DNA of 64,000 nt from Streptomyces sp. NBC_00878 (GCF_026341515.1 NZ_JAPEOK010000001.1:9424001-9488000), one strand, 5' to 3'. Positions 7,885 through 18,875 are shown, numbered from the stretch's first letter. The notes: generated from the letters alone by a model not told the origin. Numbers and translations are program-made.

Positions 7885-7968
7885 ATGGCCGACGTGGCCT
7901 TCGTCCTCACCACGATCGCGGTGTTCGTGCTTGTGGCTCTCGTCGCCAAGGGGGTGACGAAGCTGTGA
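7885..7968 (+). CDS. 27-residue single-span membrane peptide before kdpF
   Basis: Translates to a 27-residue peptide with one hydrophobic helix ([18 protein letters not shown]) and a basic tail (KGVTKL). TCCAGGAGCTTGCG before the ATG gives a good ribosome binding site. Its stop overlaps the GTG start of kdpF (GTGA), as expected for translational coupling. It resembles KdpF in size and topology but not in sequence. It may be a second small subunit of the Kdp pump or a regulator; no function is established from sequence. Confidence 0.65.
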   Translation: MADVAFVLTTIAVFVLVALVAKGVTKL

Positions 7969-8054
7969 CCGCCGAGAACGTCATCGGACTGGTCGTGGCC
8001 GTCGCCCTGCTGGGTTATCTCGTCCTCGCCCTGATCTTCCCGGAGAGGTTCTGA
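7965..8054 (+). CDS. kdpF: KdpF small subunit of the K+-transporting ATPase
   Basis: A 29-residue peptide: one membrane helix ([20 protein letters not shown]) ending in PERF. Length, charge pattern and the position just before kdpA match KdpF, which stabilises the KdpABC complex. Too short for most ORF callers. GTG start overlaps the preceding peptide's stop. Confidence 0.85.
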   Translation: MTAENVIGLVVAVALLGYLVLALIFPERF

Positions 8055-8062
8055 GCACGCCC

Positions 8063-9727
8063 ATGAGCTCCGTTCTTGCTGACGTGCTCCTGGTGGCCGC
8101 GCTCATCGGCGCGCTCGCCCTGGTGCACCGCCCCCTCGGCGACTACATGGCCGCCGTCTACAGCTCCAAGAAGCACCTGCGCGTCGAGAAGTGGATCTAC
8201 CGCTCGGTCGGTGCGAACCCGGACGCGGAGATGCGCTGGCCCGCCTACCTGCGCGGTGTCCTGGCGTTCTCCGCGGTCGGCGTGATCTTCCTGTATGTGC
8301 TCCAGCGGGTGCAGGACAAGCTGCCGCTGTCGCTCGGCTTCAAGCCGATCACCCCGGACCAGGCGTTCAACACGGCCGTGTCGTTCGTGTCCAACACCAA
8401 CTGGCAGTCGTACTCGGGTGAGACGGCGATGAGCCACGTCACCCAGACCGCCGGGCTGGCCGTGCAGAACTTCGTGTCCGCGGCCGTCGGTATCGCCGTC
8501 GCCGTGGCGCTGGTGCGCGGCTTCGCCAGGTCCCGCACCGGGGATCTGGGCAACTTCTGGACGGACCTGGTGCGCGGCGTCGTCCGTATCCTGCTGCCGC
8601 TCTCCGTAATCGCGGCCGTGCTCCTCATCGCGGCTGGAGCCATCCAGAACTTCGGCGACCTCCACACCATCACCACGCTGACCGGCGACAAGCAGGCCAT
8701 CAGCCCCGGCGCCGTGGCCTCGCAGGAGGCCATCAAGGACGTGGGCACGAACGGCGGCGGCTTCTTCAATGCCAACTCCGCCCACCCCTTCGAGAACCCC
8801 AACGGCTTCACCAATCTGCTGGAGATCTTCCTGCTGCTGCTGATCCCGTTCTCCCTGCCGCGCACCTTCGGCAAGATGGTCGGCAACGTGCGTCAGGGCT
8901 ACGCGATCGTCGCGGCGATGGGAATCATCTGGTTCCTCGCCGTCGTCGCGGTGACCTGGATCGAGTACGCCCACCCCGGCGCCGCCTCGCAGATCGCGGG
9001 CGGTTCCATGGAGGGCAAGGAACAGCGCTTCGGCGAGGGCCCATCCTCACTGTTCGCGGTCTCCACGACGATGACCTCGACCGGCTCGGTCAACTCTTTC
9101 CACGACTCCTACCAAGGGTTGTCCGGCGGCGTTCTGCTGCTCGGCATGATGCTCGGTGAGATCGCACCCGGCGGCGTCGGTTCCGGTCTCTACGGCATGC
9201 TGATCATGGCGATCATCGCGGTGTTCCTCGCAGGGCTGATGGTCGGCCGGACGCCCGAGTACCTGGGCAAGAAGATCGGCACCCGCGAGATCAAGCTGGC
9301 CGCCTGCTACATCCTGATCACCCCGGCCCTGGTGCTGATCGGCACCGCGGTGGCCATGGCCCTGCCGGACGGCAAGGAAGCCATGACCAACATCGGCGCG
9401 CACGGCTTCTCCGAAGTCCTGTACGCCTACACGTCGGCTTCCAACAACAACGGCTCCGCCTTCGCGGGCTTCGGCGCCAACACGGAGTTCTTCAACACCA
9501 CGCTGGGCCTGTGCATGACGCTAGGCCGGTTCCTGCCCATGGTGTTCGTGCTGGCCCTGGCGGGCTCGCTCGCCGAGCAGAAGCCCATCCCCGCCACCGC
9601 GGGCACATTGCGCACCGAGAAGCCGCTGTTCACCGGCCTGCTGGTGGGCGCAATCATGATCATCACCGGTCTGACGTTCTTCCCGGCCCTCGCGCTGGGC
9701 CCGCTCGCCGAGGGGCTGGGGACATGA
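8063..9727 (+). CDS. kdpA: KdpA, potassium-binding subunit of the Kdp ATPase
   Basis: A 554-residue membrane protein with the repeated SKT-type pore loops: [48 protein letters not shown] and [14 protein letters not shown]. These form the K+ filter in KdpA. Full length for the family (about 550-560). Its stop overlaps the kdpB start (ATGA). KdpA binds and channels K+ from outside, and the P-type subunit KdpB drives it. Confidence 0.97.
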   Translation: MSSVLADVLLVAALIGALALVHRPLGDYMAAVYSSKKHLRVEKWIYRSVGANPDAEMRWPAYLRGVLAFSAVGVIFLYVLQRVQDKLPLSLGFKPITPDQAFNTAVSFVSNTNWQSYSGETAMSHVTQTAGLAVQNFVSAAVGIAVAVALVRGFARSRTGDLGNFWTDLVRGVVRILLPLSVIAAVLLIAAGAIQNFGDLHTITTLTGDKQAISPGAVASQEAIKDVGTNGGGFFNANSAHPFENPNGFTNLLEIFLLLLIPFSLPRTFGKMVGNVRQGYAIVAAMGIIWFLAVVAVTWIEYAHPGAASQIAGGSMEGKEQRFGEGPSSLFAVSTTMTSTGSVNSFHDSYQGLSGGVLLLGMMLGEIAPGGVGSGLYGMLIMAIIAVFLAGLMVGRTPEYLGKKIGTREIKLAACYILITPALVLIGTAVAMALPDGKEAMTNIGAHGFSEVLYAYTSASNNNGSAFAGFGANTEFFNTTLGLCMTLGRFLPMVFVLALAGSLAEQKPIPATAGTLRTEKPLFTGLLVGAIMIITGLTFFPALALGPLAEGLGT

Positions 9728-11862
9728 CCACCAACATAGAGAAGCAAGAGGACCCGATGTCCACGGTTACCCCGACCCGGGCACCGCACCAGGACGTACC
9801 GACCGGACACAAGCACCCCGAGGGCCGCGTCGGCGCCGGTCTCTTCGACCCCAAGCAACTGGTGAAGTCGCTGCCGGACGCCTGCCGCAAGCTCGACCCG
9901 CGGGTAATGGTCAAAGCACCCGTCATGTTCGTGGTGCTGGTCGGCTCGGTGGTCACCACCGTGCTCGCGATCAAGGATCCTGGCGACGGGTTCGGCTGGG
10001 TCATCACCGCCTGGCTCTGGCTGACTGTCGTCTTCGCCAACCTGGCGGAGGCGGTCGCCGAGGGCCGCGGCAAGGCGCAGGCCGACACCCTGCGCAAGGC
10101 CAAGACCGACACCGTCGCCCGCCGCCTCGCCGGAGACGTCGAGGAGCGGGTGCCGGGCACCGAGCTGAAGGTCGGCGACCTGGTCGTCTGCGAGGCCGGC
10201 GACATCATTCCTGGCGACGGTGACGTCGTCGAAGGTGTCGCCAGCGTCGATGAGTCGGCCATCACCGGCGAGTCGGCGCCCGTGATCCGCGAGTCCGGCG
10301 GTGACCGATCGGCTGTCACGGGCGGTACGAAGGTCCTCTCCGACCGGATCGTCATCAAGATCACGACGAAGCCCGGTGAGACCTTCATCGACCGGATGAT
10401 CAACCTGGTCGAGGGCGCGACGAGGCAGAAGACGCCGAACGAGATCGCCCTGAACATCCTGCTCGCCTCGCTGACCATCGTCTTCCTGCTCGCAGTCGTG
10501 ACGCTGAAGCCGTTCGCCATCTACGCGGGCGCCGACAGGCAGACCTCGATGATCGTGCTCACGGCCCTGCTGGTCTGCCTGATCCCGACCACGATCGGCG
10601 CGCTGCTCTCCGCAATCGGTATCGCAGGCATGGACCGGCTGGTGCAGCGCAATGTGCTGGCCATGTCGGGGCGGGCCGTCGAGGCCGCCGGTGACGTGTC
10701 GACGCTACTGCTGGACAAGACGGGCACGATCACGCTCGGCAACCGGCAGGCCGCCGAATTCGTACCCGTTCGCGGCACCACCGAGGCCGAAGTCGCCGAC
10801 GCCGCCCAGCTCTCCTCGCTGGCCGACGAGACCCCTGAAGGCCGCTCCATCGTCGTACTCGCCAAGGAGAAGTACGGGCTGCGCGAGCGCCACCAAGGGG
10901 AGCTGGCCGGCGCCGAGTGGATCGCCTTCACCGCGCAGACCCGGATGTCGGGTGTGGATGTCGACGGGCGCAAGGTCCGCAAGGGCGCGGCCGGGTCGGT
11001 CATCGTCTGGGTGCGGGAACAGGGTGGCGAGGTCGCCGAGGACGCGGACACCATCACCAACCGAATCTCCGAGGCAGGCGGCACTCCCTTGCTGGTCGCC
11101 GTCCAGGACGACCAGGGCGCCCGCGTCCTGGGTGTCATCCACCTCAAGGACGTCGTCAAGGACGGCATGCGGGAGCGGTTCAAGGAACTGCGCCGCATGG
11201 GCATCAAGACGATCATGATCACGGGCGACAACCCCCTGACCGCCAAGGCGATCGCGGACGAGGCAGGCGTCGACGACTTCCTCGCCGAGGCCACACCCGA
11301 AGACAAGATGGCCCTCATCAAGCGCGAGCAGGCCGGCGGCAAGCTCGTCGCGATGACCGGCGACGGCACCAACGACGCCCCCGCACTCGCGCAGGCGGAC
11401 GTGGGCGTCGCCATGAACACGGGCACGTCGGCCGCCAAAGAGGCCGGCAACATGGTCGACCTCGACTCCAACCCGACCAAACTCATCGAGATCGTCGAGA
11501 TCGGCAAGCAACTCCTCATCACCCGGGGCGCGTTGACGACATTCTCCATCGCCAACGACGTCGCGAAATACTTCGCGATCATCCCGGCAATGTTCGCCGT
11601 CGCCTACCCGTCGCTGGACAAGCTCAACATCATGGGCCTGGCCTCGCCGGAGTCTGCGATCCTCTCCGCCGTCATCTTCAACGCCCTGATCATCATCGCG
11701 CTTGTACCGCTCGCCCTGCGCGGCGTGCAGTACCGGCCTATGAGCGCGGACAAGATGCTCCGCCGCAACCTCGGCATCTACGGCCTGGGCGGGTTGATCG
11801 CCCCGTTCATCGGCATCAAGATCATCGACGTACTCATCTCGCTGATCCCCGGGATCGGATGA
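9724..11862 (+). CDS. kdpB: KdpB, P-type ATPase catalytic subunit
   Basis: From the ATG at 9724 it is 712 residues. The phosphorylated aspartate is D331 in [13 protein letters not shown]. The actuator loop ITGESAPV, the hinge motif [18 protein letters not shown] and the membrane helices typical of type IA P-ATPases are present. It hydrolyses ATP to move K+ delivered by KdpA. A second ATG 36 bases downstream is a possible alternative start. It overlaps kdpA and kdpC by four bases each, a tight translational chain. Confidence 0.97.
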   Translation: MTTNIEKQEDPMSTVTPTRAPHQDVPTGHKHPEGRVGAGLFDPKQLVKSLPDACRKLDPRVMVKAPVMFVVLVGSVVTTVLAIKDPGDGFGWVITAWLWLTVVFANLAEAVAEGRGKAQADTLRKAKTDTVARRLAGDVEERVPGTELKVGDLVVCEAGDIIPGDGDVVEGVASVDESAITGESAPVIRESGGDRSAVTGGTKVLSDRIVIKITTKPGETFIDRMINLVEGATRQKTPNEIALNILLASLTIVFLLAVVTLKPFAIYAGADRQTSMIVLTALLVCLIPTTIGALLSAIGIAGMDRLVQRNVLAMSGRAVEAAGDVSTLLLDKTGTITLGNRQAAEFVPVRGTTEAEVADAAQLSSLADETPEGRSIVVLAKEKYGLRERHQGELAGAEWIAFTAQTRMSGVDVDGRKVRKGAAGSVIVWVREQGGEVAEDADTITNRISEAGGTPLLVAVQDDQGARVLGVIHLKDVVKDGMRERFKELRRMGIKTIMITGDNPLTAKAIADEAGVDDFLAEATPEDKMALIKREQAGGKLVAMTGDGTNDAPALAQADVGVAMNTGTSAAKEAGNMVDLDSNPTKLIEIVEIGKQLLITRGALTTFSIANDVAKYFAIIPAMFAVAYPSLDKLNIMGLASPESAILSAVIFNALIIIALVPLALRGVQYRPMSADKMLRRNLGIYGLGGLIAPFIGIKIIDVLISLIPGIG

Positions 11863-12479
11863 AGGACATGAACACTTCTGTGGTGAACACCGCGCGGATG
11901 CTGTGGGCCGCGCTGCGCATGCTGCTCGTCCTCACTCTGGTGACCGGCATCATCTACCCGCTGGTGGTGACGGGCATCGGACAGGTCGCCTTCCACGACC
12001 AGGCCAACGGCTCGATGGTAAAGGCCGACGGCAAGGAGGTCGGATCGACGCTGATCGGGCAGAGCTGGAACATCAAGGGCACCGACAAGCCGGACCCGAA
12101 GTGGTTCCAGGGCCGCCCCTCCAACAGCGGCTACGACCCGCTGGCCACCGGCTCCAGCCAGCTGGGCGCCAGTGACCCGACCCTGGTCAAGCACGTGAAA
12201 GCGGCGAAGAAGCAGGTCGCCGAGTTCAACGGCGTCCCCGAGTCCGAGGTGCCCGTCGACGCGGTCACCGGCTCGGCCTCCGCCATCGACCCGGACATCT
12301 CCCCGCAGTACGCGGACATCCAGGTCAAGCGGGTCGCCGAGGCGAACGGGCTGACGGTCGCCCAGGTCGAGAAGCTGGTCAAGGACCATCCCCAGGGCCG
12401 TACGTTCGGCTTCCTAGACCAGCCGCGCGTCAACGTCCTCGAGCTCAACATCGCGCTCAAGGAACTGGCCAAGAACTGA
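11859..12479 (+). CDS. kdpC: KdpC subunit of the K+-transporting ATPase
   Basis: 206 residues (or 203 from the ATG at 11868). One N-terminal membrane helix ([20 protein letters not shown]) and then the periplasm-side-type domain with [32 protein letters not shown] and [20 protein letters not shown], all family hallmarks. It holds the KdpA-KdpB complex together. The start overlaps the kdpB stop. Confidence 0.96.
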   Translation: MKDMNTSVVNTARMLWAALRMLLVLTLVTGIIYPLVVTGIGQVAFHDQANGSMVKADGKEVGSTLIGQSWNIKGTDKPDPKWFQGRPSNSGYDPLATGSSQLGASDPTLVKHVKAAKKQVAEFNGVPESEVPVDAVTGSASAIDPDISPQYADIQVKRVAEANGLTVAQVEKLVKDHPQGRTFGFLDQPRVNVLELNIALKELAKN

Positions 12480-12600
12480 TGGCTTTAGCAGGCAGGACCG
12501 CGACCGAGGGCCGGTGGGCCCAGAGCTTCCGTTCCCCCGGCCCCCGGCGCGGCTCCGGACGCCTGACCCCGTCCACCGAAGACAGGAAGGCCGCACACCG

Positions 12601-13284
12601 ATGACCCAGGTGCTGGTGGTGGAGGACGATCCACAGCTCGTACGAGCCCTCGTGATCAACATGCAGGCCCGGCAGTACGGGGTGGACGCGGCACCGGACG
12701 GCACCACTGCCCTGCGGCTCGCCGCCGCCCGCCAGCCCGACGTGGTCGTCCTCGACCTCGGGCTGCCCGACATGGACGGAGTCGAGGTGATCAAGGCGCT
12801 GCGGGGCTGGACCAGGACACCCATCCTCGTCCTGTCCGCACGCCGCGCCTCCGAGGAGAAGGTGGCCGCGCTGGACGCGGGGGCCGACGACTACATCACC
12901 AAGCCGTTCAGCATGGACGAACTGCTCGCCCGGCTGCGCGCCGCCGTCCGCCGCACCGAGGCCGTGCCCCTGGCCCCTGAGACCACCGTGGTGACGACCG
13001 ACGACTTCACCGTCGACCTGCTGGCCAAGAAGGCCGGCCGTGACGGCCGCGACATCCGGCTGACCCCCACGGAGTGGCACCTGCTGGAGATCCTGGTCTG
13101 CAATCCCGGCCGCCTGGTGGCACAGAAGCAGCTGCTCCAGGAGGTTTGGGGCCCCACGTACGCCACCAAGACGAACTACCTTCGGGTGTACATGGCCCAG
13201 CTCAGGCGCAAACTCGAACCGGACCCTGCCCACCCCCGCTACCTGATTACAAAGCCGGGTATGGGCTACCGCTTCGAAACCTGA
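12601..13284 (+). CDS. kdpE: KdpE-type response regulator
   Basis: The ATG at 12601 gives 227 residues. The receiver domain (1-115) has acidic pair D9/D10, phospho-acceptor D52 (VVVLDLGLPDMDG) and lysine K101 (ITKPFS). The C-terminal OmpR/PhoB winged helix has LTPTEWHLLEILVCNPG and the wing PRYLITKPGMGYRF. Longer upstream starts would add a non-conserved arginine/proline stretch. It precedes kdpD here. It likely activates the kdp genes from the repeats at 7771-7812. Confidence 0.93.
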   Translation: MTQVLVVEDDPQLVRALVINMQARQYGVDAAPDGTTALRLAAARQPDVVVLDLGLPDMDGVEVIKALRGWTRTPILVLSARRASEEKVAALDAGADDYITKPFSMDELLARLRAAVRRTEAVPLAPETTVVTTDDFTVDLLAKKAGRDGRDIRLTPTEWHLLEILVCNPGRLVAQKQLLQEVWGPTYATKTNYLRVYMAQLRRKLEPDPAHPRYLITKPGMGYRFET

Positions 13285-13331
13285 CCTGCCAGGCGATTCT
13301 CCCCCATCCGCACGACAGCAGAGACGAGACC

Positions 13332-15884
13332 ATGGCACGCGGCAAGCTCCGGATCTATCTCGGCGCGGCGCCGGGCGTCGGCAAGACCTACGCCATGCTC
13401 TCCGAGGCGCACCGCCGTATCGAGCGCGGCACCGACTGCGTGGTCGCCTTCGTCGAGCACCACCACCGGCCGCGCACCGAGGTGATGCTGCACGGACTGG
13501 AGGAGATCTCGCGCAAGGAACTGGAATACCGGGACACCACGTTCACCGAGATGGACGTGGACGCCGTCCTGGCCCGGCGTCCACAGGTGGCCCTGGTGGA
13601 CGAACTCGCCCACACCAACATCCCCGGATCCCGCAACGCCAAGCGCTGGCAGGACGTCGAGGAGCTGCTGGACGCCGGGATCGACGTCGTGTCGACGGTG
13701 AACATCCAGCACCTGGAGTCCCTGGGCGACGTCGTGGAGTCGATAACCGGTATACGGCAGCAGGAGACGGTCCCGGACGAGGTCGTGCGCCGGGCGGACC
13801 AGATCGAGCTGGTCGACATGTCTCCGCAGGCGCTGCGCCGCCGGATGGCGCACGGCAACATCTACAAGCCCGACAAGGTCGACGCGGCCCTGTCCAACTA
13901 CTTCCGGCCCGGCAACCTCACCGCCCTGCGCGAGCTGGCCCTGCTGTGGGTGGCCGACCGGGTCGACGAGTACCTCCAGCAGTATCGCAGCGAGCACCAG
14001 GTGACCAAGATCTGGGGCTCACGCGAGCGCATCGTGGTGGGCCTGACCGGCGGGCCGGAGGGCCGCACGCTGATCCGTCGCGCCGCCCGGCTCGCCGAGA
14101 AGGGCGCCGGCGGCGAGGTCCTGGCCGTCTACATCGCCCGCAGCGACGGCCTGACCTCCGCGTCCCCGAAGGAGCTGGCCGTTCAGCGCACCCTGGTGGA
14201 GGACCTGGGCGGCACCTTCCACCACGTCATCGGCGACGACATCCCGGCGGCCCTGCTGGAGTTCGCCCGCGGGGTCAACGCCACCCAGATCGTCCTCGGA
14301 GTCTCCCGGCGCAAGGGCTGGCAGTACGTCTTCGGACCGGGTGTCGGCGCGACCGTCGCCAGGGAATCCGGCCCCGACCTCGACGTCCACCTCATCACCC
14401 ACGACGAGGCCGGCAAGGGCCGCGGACTGCCCATCGCCCGGGGTGCACGGCTCGGCCGGGCGCGGATCATCTGGGGCTGGCTGGTCGGCGTGGCCGGCCC
14501 AGTGCTGCTCGCGCTGCTGCTGACCCACATCGCCGCAGAGCTCGGCCTCGCCAACAACGTCCTGCTGTTCCTGTCACTGACGGTGGCCGCAGCCCTGCTC
14601 GGCGGCCTGCTCCCGGCACTGGCCTCGGCGACCGTCGGGTCGGCGCTCCTCAACTGGTTCTTCACCCCTCCCGTCCGTACCTGGACCATCGCCGACCCGA
14701 AGAACATCGTCGCGATCGCCGTCTTCTTCGCGGTGGCCGCCTCCGTCGCCTCCGTGGTCGACCTGGCCGCCCGGCGCACCGATCAGGCGGCCCGGCTGCG
14801 CGCCGAATCCGAGATCCTCTCTTTTCTCGCCGGCAGTGTCCTGCGTGGCGAGACCAGCCTGGAAGCCCTGCTGGAGCGGGTGAGGGAGACGTTCGGTATG
14901 GAGTCGGTAGCGCTGCTGGAACGGGAGAACGACGTCGCCCCGTGGGCCTGCGCGGGCCGGGTGGGCAACGCGCAGCCGGTCAAGCGCCCGGAGGACGCGG
15001 ACGTGGACATGCCGGTCGGCGACCACATGGCCCTCGCCCTGTCCGGACGCGTCCTGCCGGCCTCCGACCGCCGGGTGCTCGCCGCGTTCGCCGCCCAGGC
15101 GGCCGTCGTCCTGGACCGCCAGCGGCTCCAGCACGAGGCCGACCAGGCCAAGGAGCTGGCTGAGGGCAACCGTATCCGCACCGCCCTGCTCGCTGCCGTC
15201 AGCCACGACCTGCGCACCCCCCTGGCCGGCATCAAGGCATCCGTCTCCTCTCTGCGCTCCGACGACGTGGAGTGGTCTGAGGAAGACCAGGCCGAGCTGC
15301 TGGCCGCGATCGAGGACGGCGCCGACCGCCTCGACCATCTCGTCGGCAACCTCCTTGACATGTCCCGCCTCCAGACCGGAACCCTCACCCCTCTCATCCG
15401 CGAGGTCGACCTCGACGAGGTGGTCCCCATGGCGCTCGTCGGCATACCGGACCCCGAGACGGCCGTCGTCCTGGACATCCCCGAGACCCTGCCGATGGTC
15501 GCCGTCGACAAGGGGCTGCTGGAGCGCTCCGTCGCCAACGTCGTCGAGAACGCGGTCAAGTACAGCCCCGACGGCGAGCCGGTGACCGTCTCGGCCAGCA
15601 TCCTCGCCGACCGCGTGGAGGTCCGGGTCGTGGACCGCGGCCTTGGCGTCCCCGACGAGGCAAAGGACCGCATCTTCGAGCCCTTCCAGCGCTACGGCGA
15701 CGCCCCGCGCGGAGCGGGTGTGGGCCTGGGGCTCGCCGTGGCGCGCGGCTTCGTCGAGGCCATGGGTGGCACCCTCACCGCCGAGGACACACCCGGCGGC
15801 GGCCTCACCATGGTCCTCACCCTCCCCGCCGCCCCCAGCCACACGTCGGCCCCCGCAGATCTTCCGGCCACGGCGACGCCGTAG
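13332..15884 (+). CDS. kdpD: KdpD sensor histidine kinase
   Basis: 850 residues from the ATG at 13332. The N-terminal KdpD domain has a Walker-like GAAPGVGKT (11-19) and is followed by a UspA-like domain (ERIVVGLTGGPEGRTL). Four closely spaced membrane helices lie at about residues 380-480, then a GAF-type region. The phospho-accepting histidine is H625 in AAVSHDLRTPLAG, and the ATPase domain has NVVENAVKYSPDG and GVGLGLAVARGF. It senses low K+ or turgor and phosphorylates KdpE. Probably co-transcribed with kdpE (47-base gap). Confidence 0.96.
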   Translation: MARGKLRIYLGAAPGVGKTYAMLSEAHRRIERGTDCVVAFVEHHHRPRTEVMLHGLEEISRKELEYRDTTFTEMDVDAVLARRPQVALVDELAHTNIPGSRNAKRWQDVEELLDAGIDVVSTVNIQHLESLGDVVESITGIRQQETVPDEVVRRADQIELVDMSPQALRRRMAHGNIYKPDKVDAALSNYFRPGNLTALRELALLWVADRVDEYLQQYRSEHQVTKIWGSRERIVVGLTGGPEGRTLIRRAARLAEKGAGGEVLAVYIARSDGLTSASPKELAVQRTLVEDLGGTFHHVIGDDIPAALLEFARGVNATQIVLGVSRRKGWQYVFGPGVGATVARESGPDLDVHLITHDEAGKGRGLPIARGARLGRARIIWGWLVGVAGPVLLALLLTHIAAELGLANNVLLFLSLTVAAALLGGLLPALASATVGSALLNWFFTPPVRTWTIADPKNIVAIAVFFAVAASVASVVDLAARRTDQAARLRAESEILSFLAGSVLRGETSLEALLERVRETFGMESVALLERENDVAPWACAGRVGNAQPVKRPEDADVDMPVGDHMALALSGRVLPASDRRVLAAFAAQAAVVLDRQRLQHEADQAKELAEGNRIRTALLAAVSHDLRTPLAGIKASVSSLRSDDVEWSEEDQAELLAAIEDGADRLDHLVGNLLDMSRLQTGTLTPLIREVDLDEVVPMALVGIPDPETAVVLDIPETLPMVAVDKGLLERSVANVVENAVKYSPDGEPVTVSASILADRVEVRVVDRGLGVPDEAKDRIFEPFQRYGDAPRGAGVGLGLAVARGFVEAMGGTLTAEDTPGGGLTMVLTLPAAPSHTSAPADLPATATP

Positions 15885-16641
15885 CCCGCCGCGTGGCACA
15901 CTTCCGCATTCGCGGCGTCAGGGATGCGTCAAGGCAGAGGTGTCGCTCTGGCCGGGGGGACGCGCCTTCATCTGGTTCTGCCAGGACCGGCCCGCGATCG
16001 CCGACCGTGTTCGCGACTTCCTTCTGGCCTGACTGTGTCTGGCGCCAAAGGGGGGAGACGTGGCCGACGAGGCGCGGTACGTGGCATTGCGGTGAGCAAG
16101 CACGCCGGTCTTGCTGGCCTGCCTCCTCTGCTGGCGCCCCAGTCGCTGGCCGCCGTGGTCGGCGCGGGTTGTCAGCGACACGCGCCAATCTCGTCGGCGA
16201 TGGGCTGTTCGACGGCGGCACGTACAAGGTGAAGCACGACGGGAAGCTCAAGATTCTTCAGGAACCCCTCACCAACGGCCACATTGCCGAAACTCACCCG
16301 ATCGGACCCGACCACACAGACTGTCGGCAGTTCCGACCCCCGGAAGGGCGCTGTCCGGGAGGGATGGATGATTCGGGCACCGGGCTCAAGTCCCCCTCGT
16401 CCATACTGCCGTCGTTGTGGGTGAAGATGTGCCGTGCCACCCACGTCTTGGTGAGGCGCCGTTATGGGCCCGGGACCGAGTACGGTTCGCAGGCCGGCGT
16501 AGCCGGTATCCATGACAGATCGGCCATGGAGCGGCGCTGGAAGACGGAGTCTTGCTGCGCAGACGATCCTCGGCGTTCGGTACAGCGGCGGGGCGGGGCC
16601 ACCGCGATCGGTCGCGCCTCGGGCTTTGCCGGCCGGTCGGG
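15885..16641. other. non-coding stretch holding one gene fragment
   Basis: About 750 bases with no intact gene. Open frames have no recognisable domain and poor starts. The only identifiable content is the beta-propeller fragment at 16217-16282. This is the left border of the patchwork zone. Confidence 0.5.
16217..16282 (+). pseudogene. fragment of a secreted beta-propeller (lactonase-like) gene
   Basis: The plus strand reads GTYKVKHDGKLKILQEPLTN, nearly the same as a segment of the gene at 17626-18875 (TYKVKHDGKLR, then LQQPLSSGQ after frame correction). At DNA level 16220-16245 is an exact inverted copy of 17992-18017 (26 bases). No start, stop or remaining blades are found. It is a remnant of a second copy in opposite orientation. 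Confidence 0.7.
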
Positions 16642-17202
16642 TTACGGGGTGCTGCCCATCTCCGCGGTGAAGACCTCGGGGTCGCTGTCGAACCCCCGGA
16701 GCATCTTGTGAAACTCCCATGATGTGGAGGCGTCCCGGGTGAACTCCGCGACCGTTGTGGCGGTGGATCCGGAGACCTGCGCGAAGTTGTCCTTGAGGAG
16801 TTCCTTGTAGCCCTCGGCGACGAGCACTCCGGCGTTCGACAGGTCACCGAAGGTTTTGGGGCCGCTGTTCTGGTGGATTGCCACGCCCACGACCACCCGT
16901 GCGAAGGAGGGGGCGAGGCGATCGAGCTCCAGGGTCATCACTTCGACGTAGCCGAAGCCCTGGCCGGTCTGGCTGTGCCGGCTCATGTTGATGGTGCCGT
17001 CCGGTGAGCGGCTGTCGAAGTGGACGATGTACACCGGTCTCCCGTACGGGGCGTCCGCCGAGTAGGTCGCGGCGATGATGTCGAGATGGTGGGGTGGCTG
17101 GTTCCAGGGACTTGGATCCCACTTGAGCCGTACCTCGGCCTTCCGCACGCCCTGGTTGCCGCTGCTCACCGGATTGCTGCCTCTCGCGTATCGAGTCGTC
17201 AA
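16642..17202 (-). CDS. TerD-family protein
   Basis: A 186-residue protein whose core (about 20-180) is a TerD domain: VRLKWDPSPWNQPPHHLDII, the acidic loop VHFDSRSPDGTI that binds Ca2+ in this family, and EVMTLELDRLAP near the middle. Family members are linked to tellurite and stress phenotypes and to differentiation in Streptomyces; the biochemical role is not settled. It stands alone; a degraded second TerD gene lies at 23183-23560. RBS-like GGAC upstream, start ATG at 17202. Confidence 0.85.
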   Translation of the reverse strand: MTTRYARGSNPVSSGNQGVRKAEVRLKWDPSPWNQPPHHLDIIAATYSADAPYGRPVYIVHFDSRSPDGTINMSRHSQTGQGFGYVEVMTLELDRLAPSFARVVVGVAIHQNSGPKTFGDLSNAGVLVAEGYKELLKDNFAQVSGSTATTVAEFTRDASTSWEFHKMLRGFDSDPEVFTAEMGSTP

Positions 17203-17625
17203 AGGATGGTCCCCGCATGGTCAAGTATGGCTCTCGGGCATCCTGTTGAAGCCTCGGGCGGCAGCTCGCGTATGGGCTCGAGGTGTGCACACGCTTTGGC
17301 CGGCGCAGGGGGTTGAGGCGTATGGCGACCTGCGGGGCGGCGCACGACGTGGATCGTCTGCAGTGCCTCGCCTCGTCGGCGGCCTGTGACCGGGGCTGCA
17401 ACTGGTGCCGCGTTCGCGCAGCACCGCCGGGCGTGAGCATCTGGCTTCTTGGCCGCGCATGCAGGGGTGCAGTTCGTTCAACGTCACCCGGTCCATGAGA
17501 AGCCCCAGTTCAGGGCCTGGGGCTTCCATTGTGGAAGGCGGCTCTCCGATTTGGAGGAACCCTCCGGGCGGCCGCGGAAGTCTGTGCGTCTGGATGGGGC
17601 TCTTTGTGACGGTCGTGTCCCGATG
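17203..17625. other. intergenic region, no gene seen, one hairpin
   Basis: No frame shows a recognisable product. It lies between the TerD-family gene start and the 3' end of the beta-propeller gene, both on the minus strand, and holds the hairpin at 17499-17526. Confidence 0.45.
17499..17526 (-). terminator. hairpin downstream of the beta-propeller gene
   Basis: Perfect 10-bp arms GAAGCCCCAG and CTGGGGCTTC around an 8-base loop. It lies about 100 bases after the minus-strand stop at 17626 and could end that transcript. No strong T-run follows. Confidence 0.55.
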
Positions 17626-18875
17626 TCAAACGGCGGCGATGCCTTCCATGCCGGACTCGTCGAAGGCGGGAAGGTCCTCGGCCGTCGTGACTTTGGTGAG
17701 GGAGCCGTTGGCTTCGACGCGGAAGCCGTCGACGGTGCCGGAGACGGCGTTCTGGACGTAGACGAATTTCTCGTCCTCGGTCACGGCGAGGTCGATGACG
17801 CCCTGCGAGTTGGCGGAGGGCGGGGCGGCGATGCCCACCTCGTTGGTCAGGGCCAGCTTGCCTCGCTTGTCCATGCGGTATCCGGTGACGGTGGAGTTTC
17901 CGGTGTTGCCGCCGTAGAAGAAGTCGCCCGCGCGCTCCAGCCAGCACAGGACCTCCTGGCCGCTGGACAGGGGCTGTTGAAGAACCTGAGTTTCCCGTCG
18001 TGCTTCACCTTGTACGTGGTGACGGTGGACTTCTCGGCCTCGGCGACCAGCATCCGTTTCCCGGTCTTGTCGAAGCTGATCGCGAACGGGACGCCGCCGG
18101 CCGACTTGTTGACGACCGGTTCGGCTACGGCCAGCAGGCCGTCGCGCTTCATCGGGAAGACTTCGACGGTGTTGTTGCCCTTGGTGGTGACGATCAGATT
18201 GCGCCCGTCCGGGGCGAACTCGACCTCGCCCGGCGAGCTGTCGAAGCGCGGTGTGTCCTCGTTGTCCAGGCCCAGGGAACGGTGGGACCCCTTGAGGGGT
18301 TTGAGCCCCTTGCTGGTGATCCTGAAGCCCTGGACGCTGCCCTCGCCGCCGGCATTCATGACGTACGCGACCGTGCCGTGCACCGCGATACTGGCCGGGA
18401 ACTTGCCGCGGGAGTCCACGACGCGCGGGTTCTTGAGCTGTTGTCCTTCGACGCGGAAGGAGGTCACCGTGCCGCTGCCCGCGTTGACGGCCAGCAGCAT
18501 GCCTGAAGCATCGTCATAGACGAGTGAGCCCTGGGAGGCGAGCGAGTCGGTGGGTGCGTCGACCTGGTCACCGCCCTGGCCGCCGGTCGCGAAGGTCCCT
18601 GAGGGACTCAGTTTGCCGTCGTCGCCTCGCGCGAACACATGGATGGTGTTGCCGTCCAGCTCGTTGCCCTGGACGAAGACCGCATGGTCGGCTCCGGCGG
18701 CGCTCCCGGAGTACTGGCTCGCCGAGGCCAGTGACACAGCCACCGTGGCCGCCCCGGCGATGGCCAGGACCCCGCCGCCGATCACGATGCGCCGTGTCCT
18801 GGACTTCACCCGGTGACCGCCATGTATGTCGGCGGGCCGGCTCGTGCGACGGTGGGTCTTGCGGCTGCTGTGCAT
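17626..18875 (-). pseudogene. secreted beta-propeller (lactonase-like) protein, single-base frameshift
   Basis: The first frame gives a basic N-terminus, a signal helix (IVIGGGVLAIAGAATVAVSL) and repeated blades such as DHAVFVQGNELDGNTIHVFA, GTVTSFRVEGQQL and NTVEVFPMKRDGLLAV, typical of lactonase/YncE-like propellers. After HDGKLR the frame derails near 17985. The next frame continues with LQQPLSSGQEVLCWLERAG and ends in 82 well-conserved residues. One missing G restores a ~415-residue protein, and the fragment at 16217 shows the expected text. Secreted; substrate unknown. Either real decay or a sequencing error. Confidence 0.75.

Noticed and set aside
9511..9723. Upstream extension of kdpB within kdpA
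   Set aside because: The extension is off-frame kdpA text. The ATG at 9724 overlaps the kdpA stop and is followed by conserved KdpB sequence.
12514..12600. Upstream ATG giving 29 extra residues on KdpE
   Set aside because: The added residues are Arg/Pro-rich and not part of a receiver domain. The ATG at 12601 starts the domain directly.
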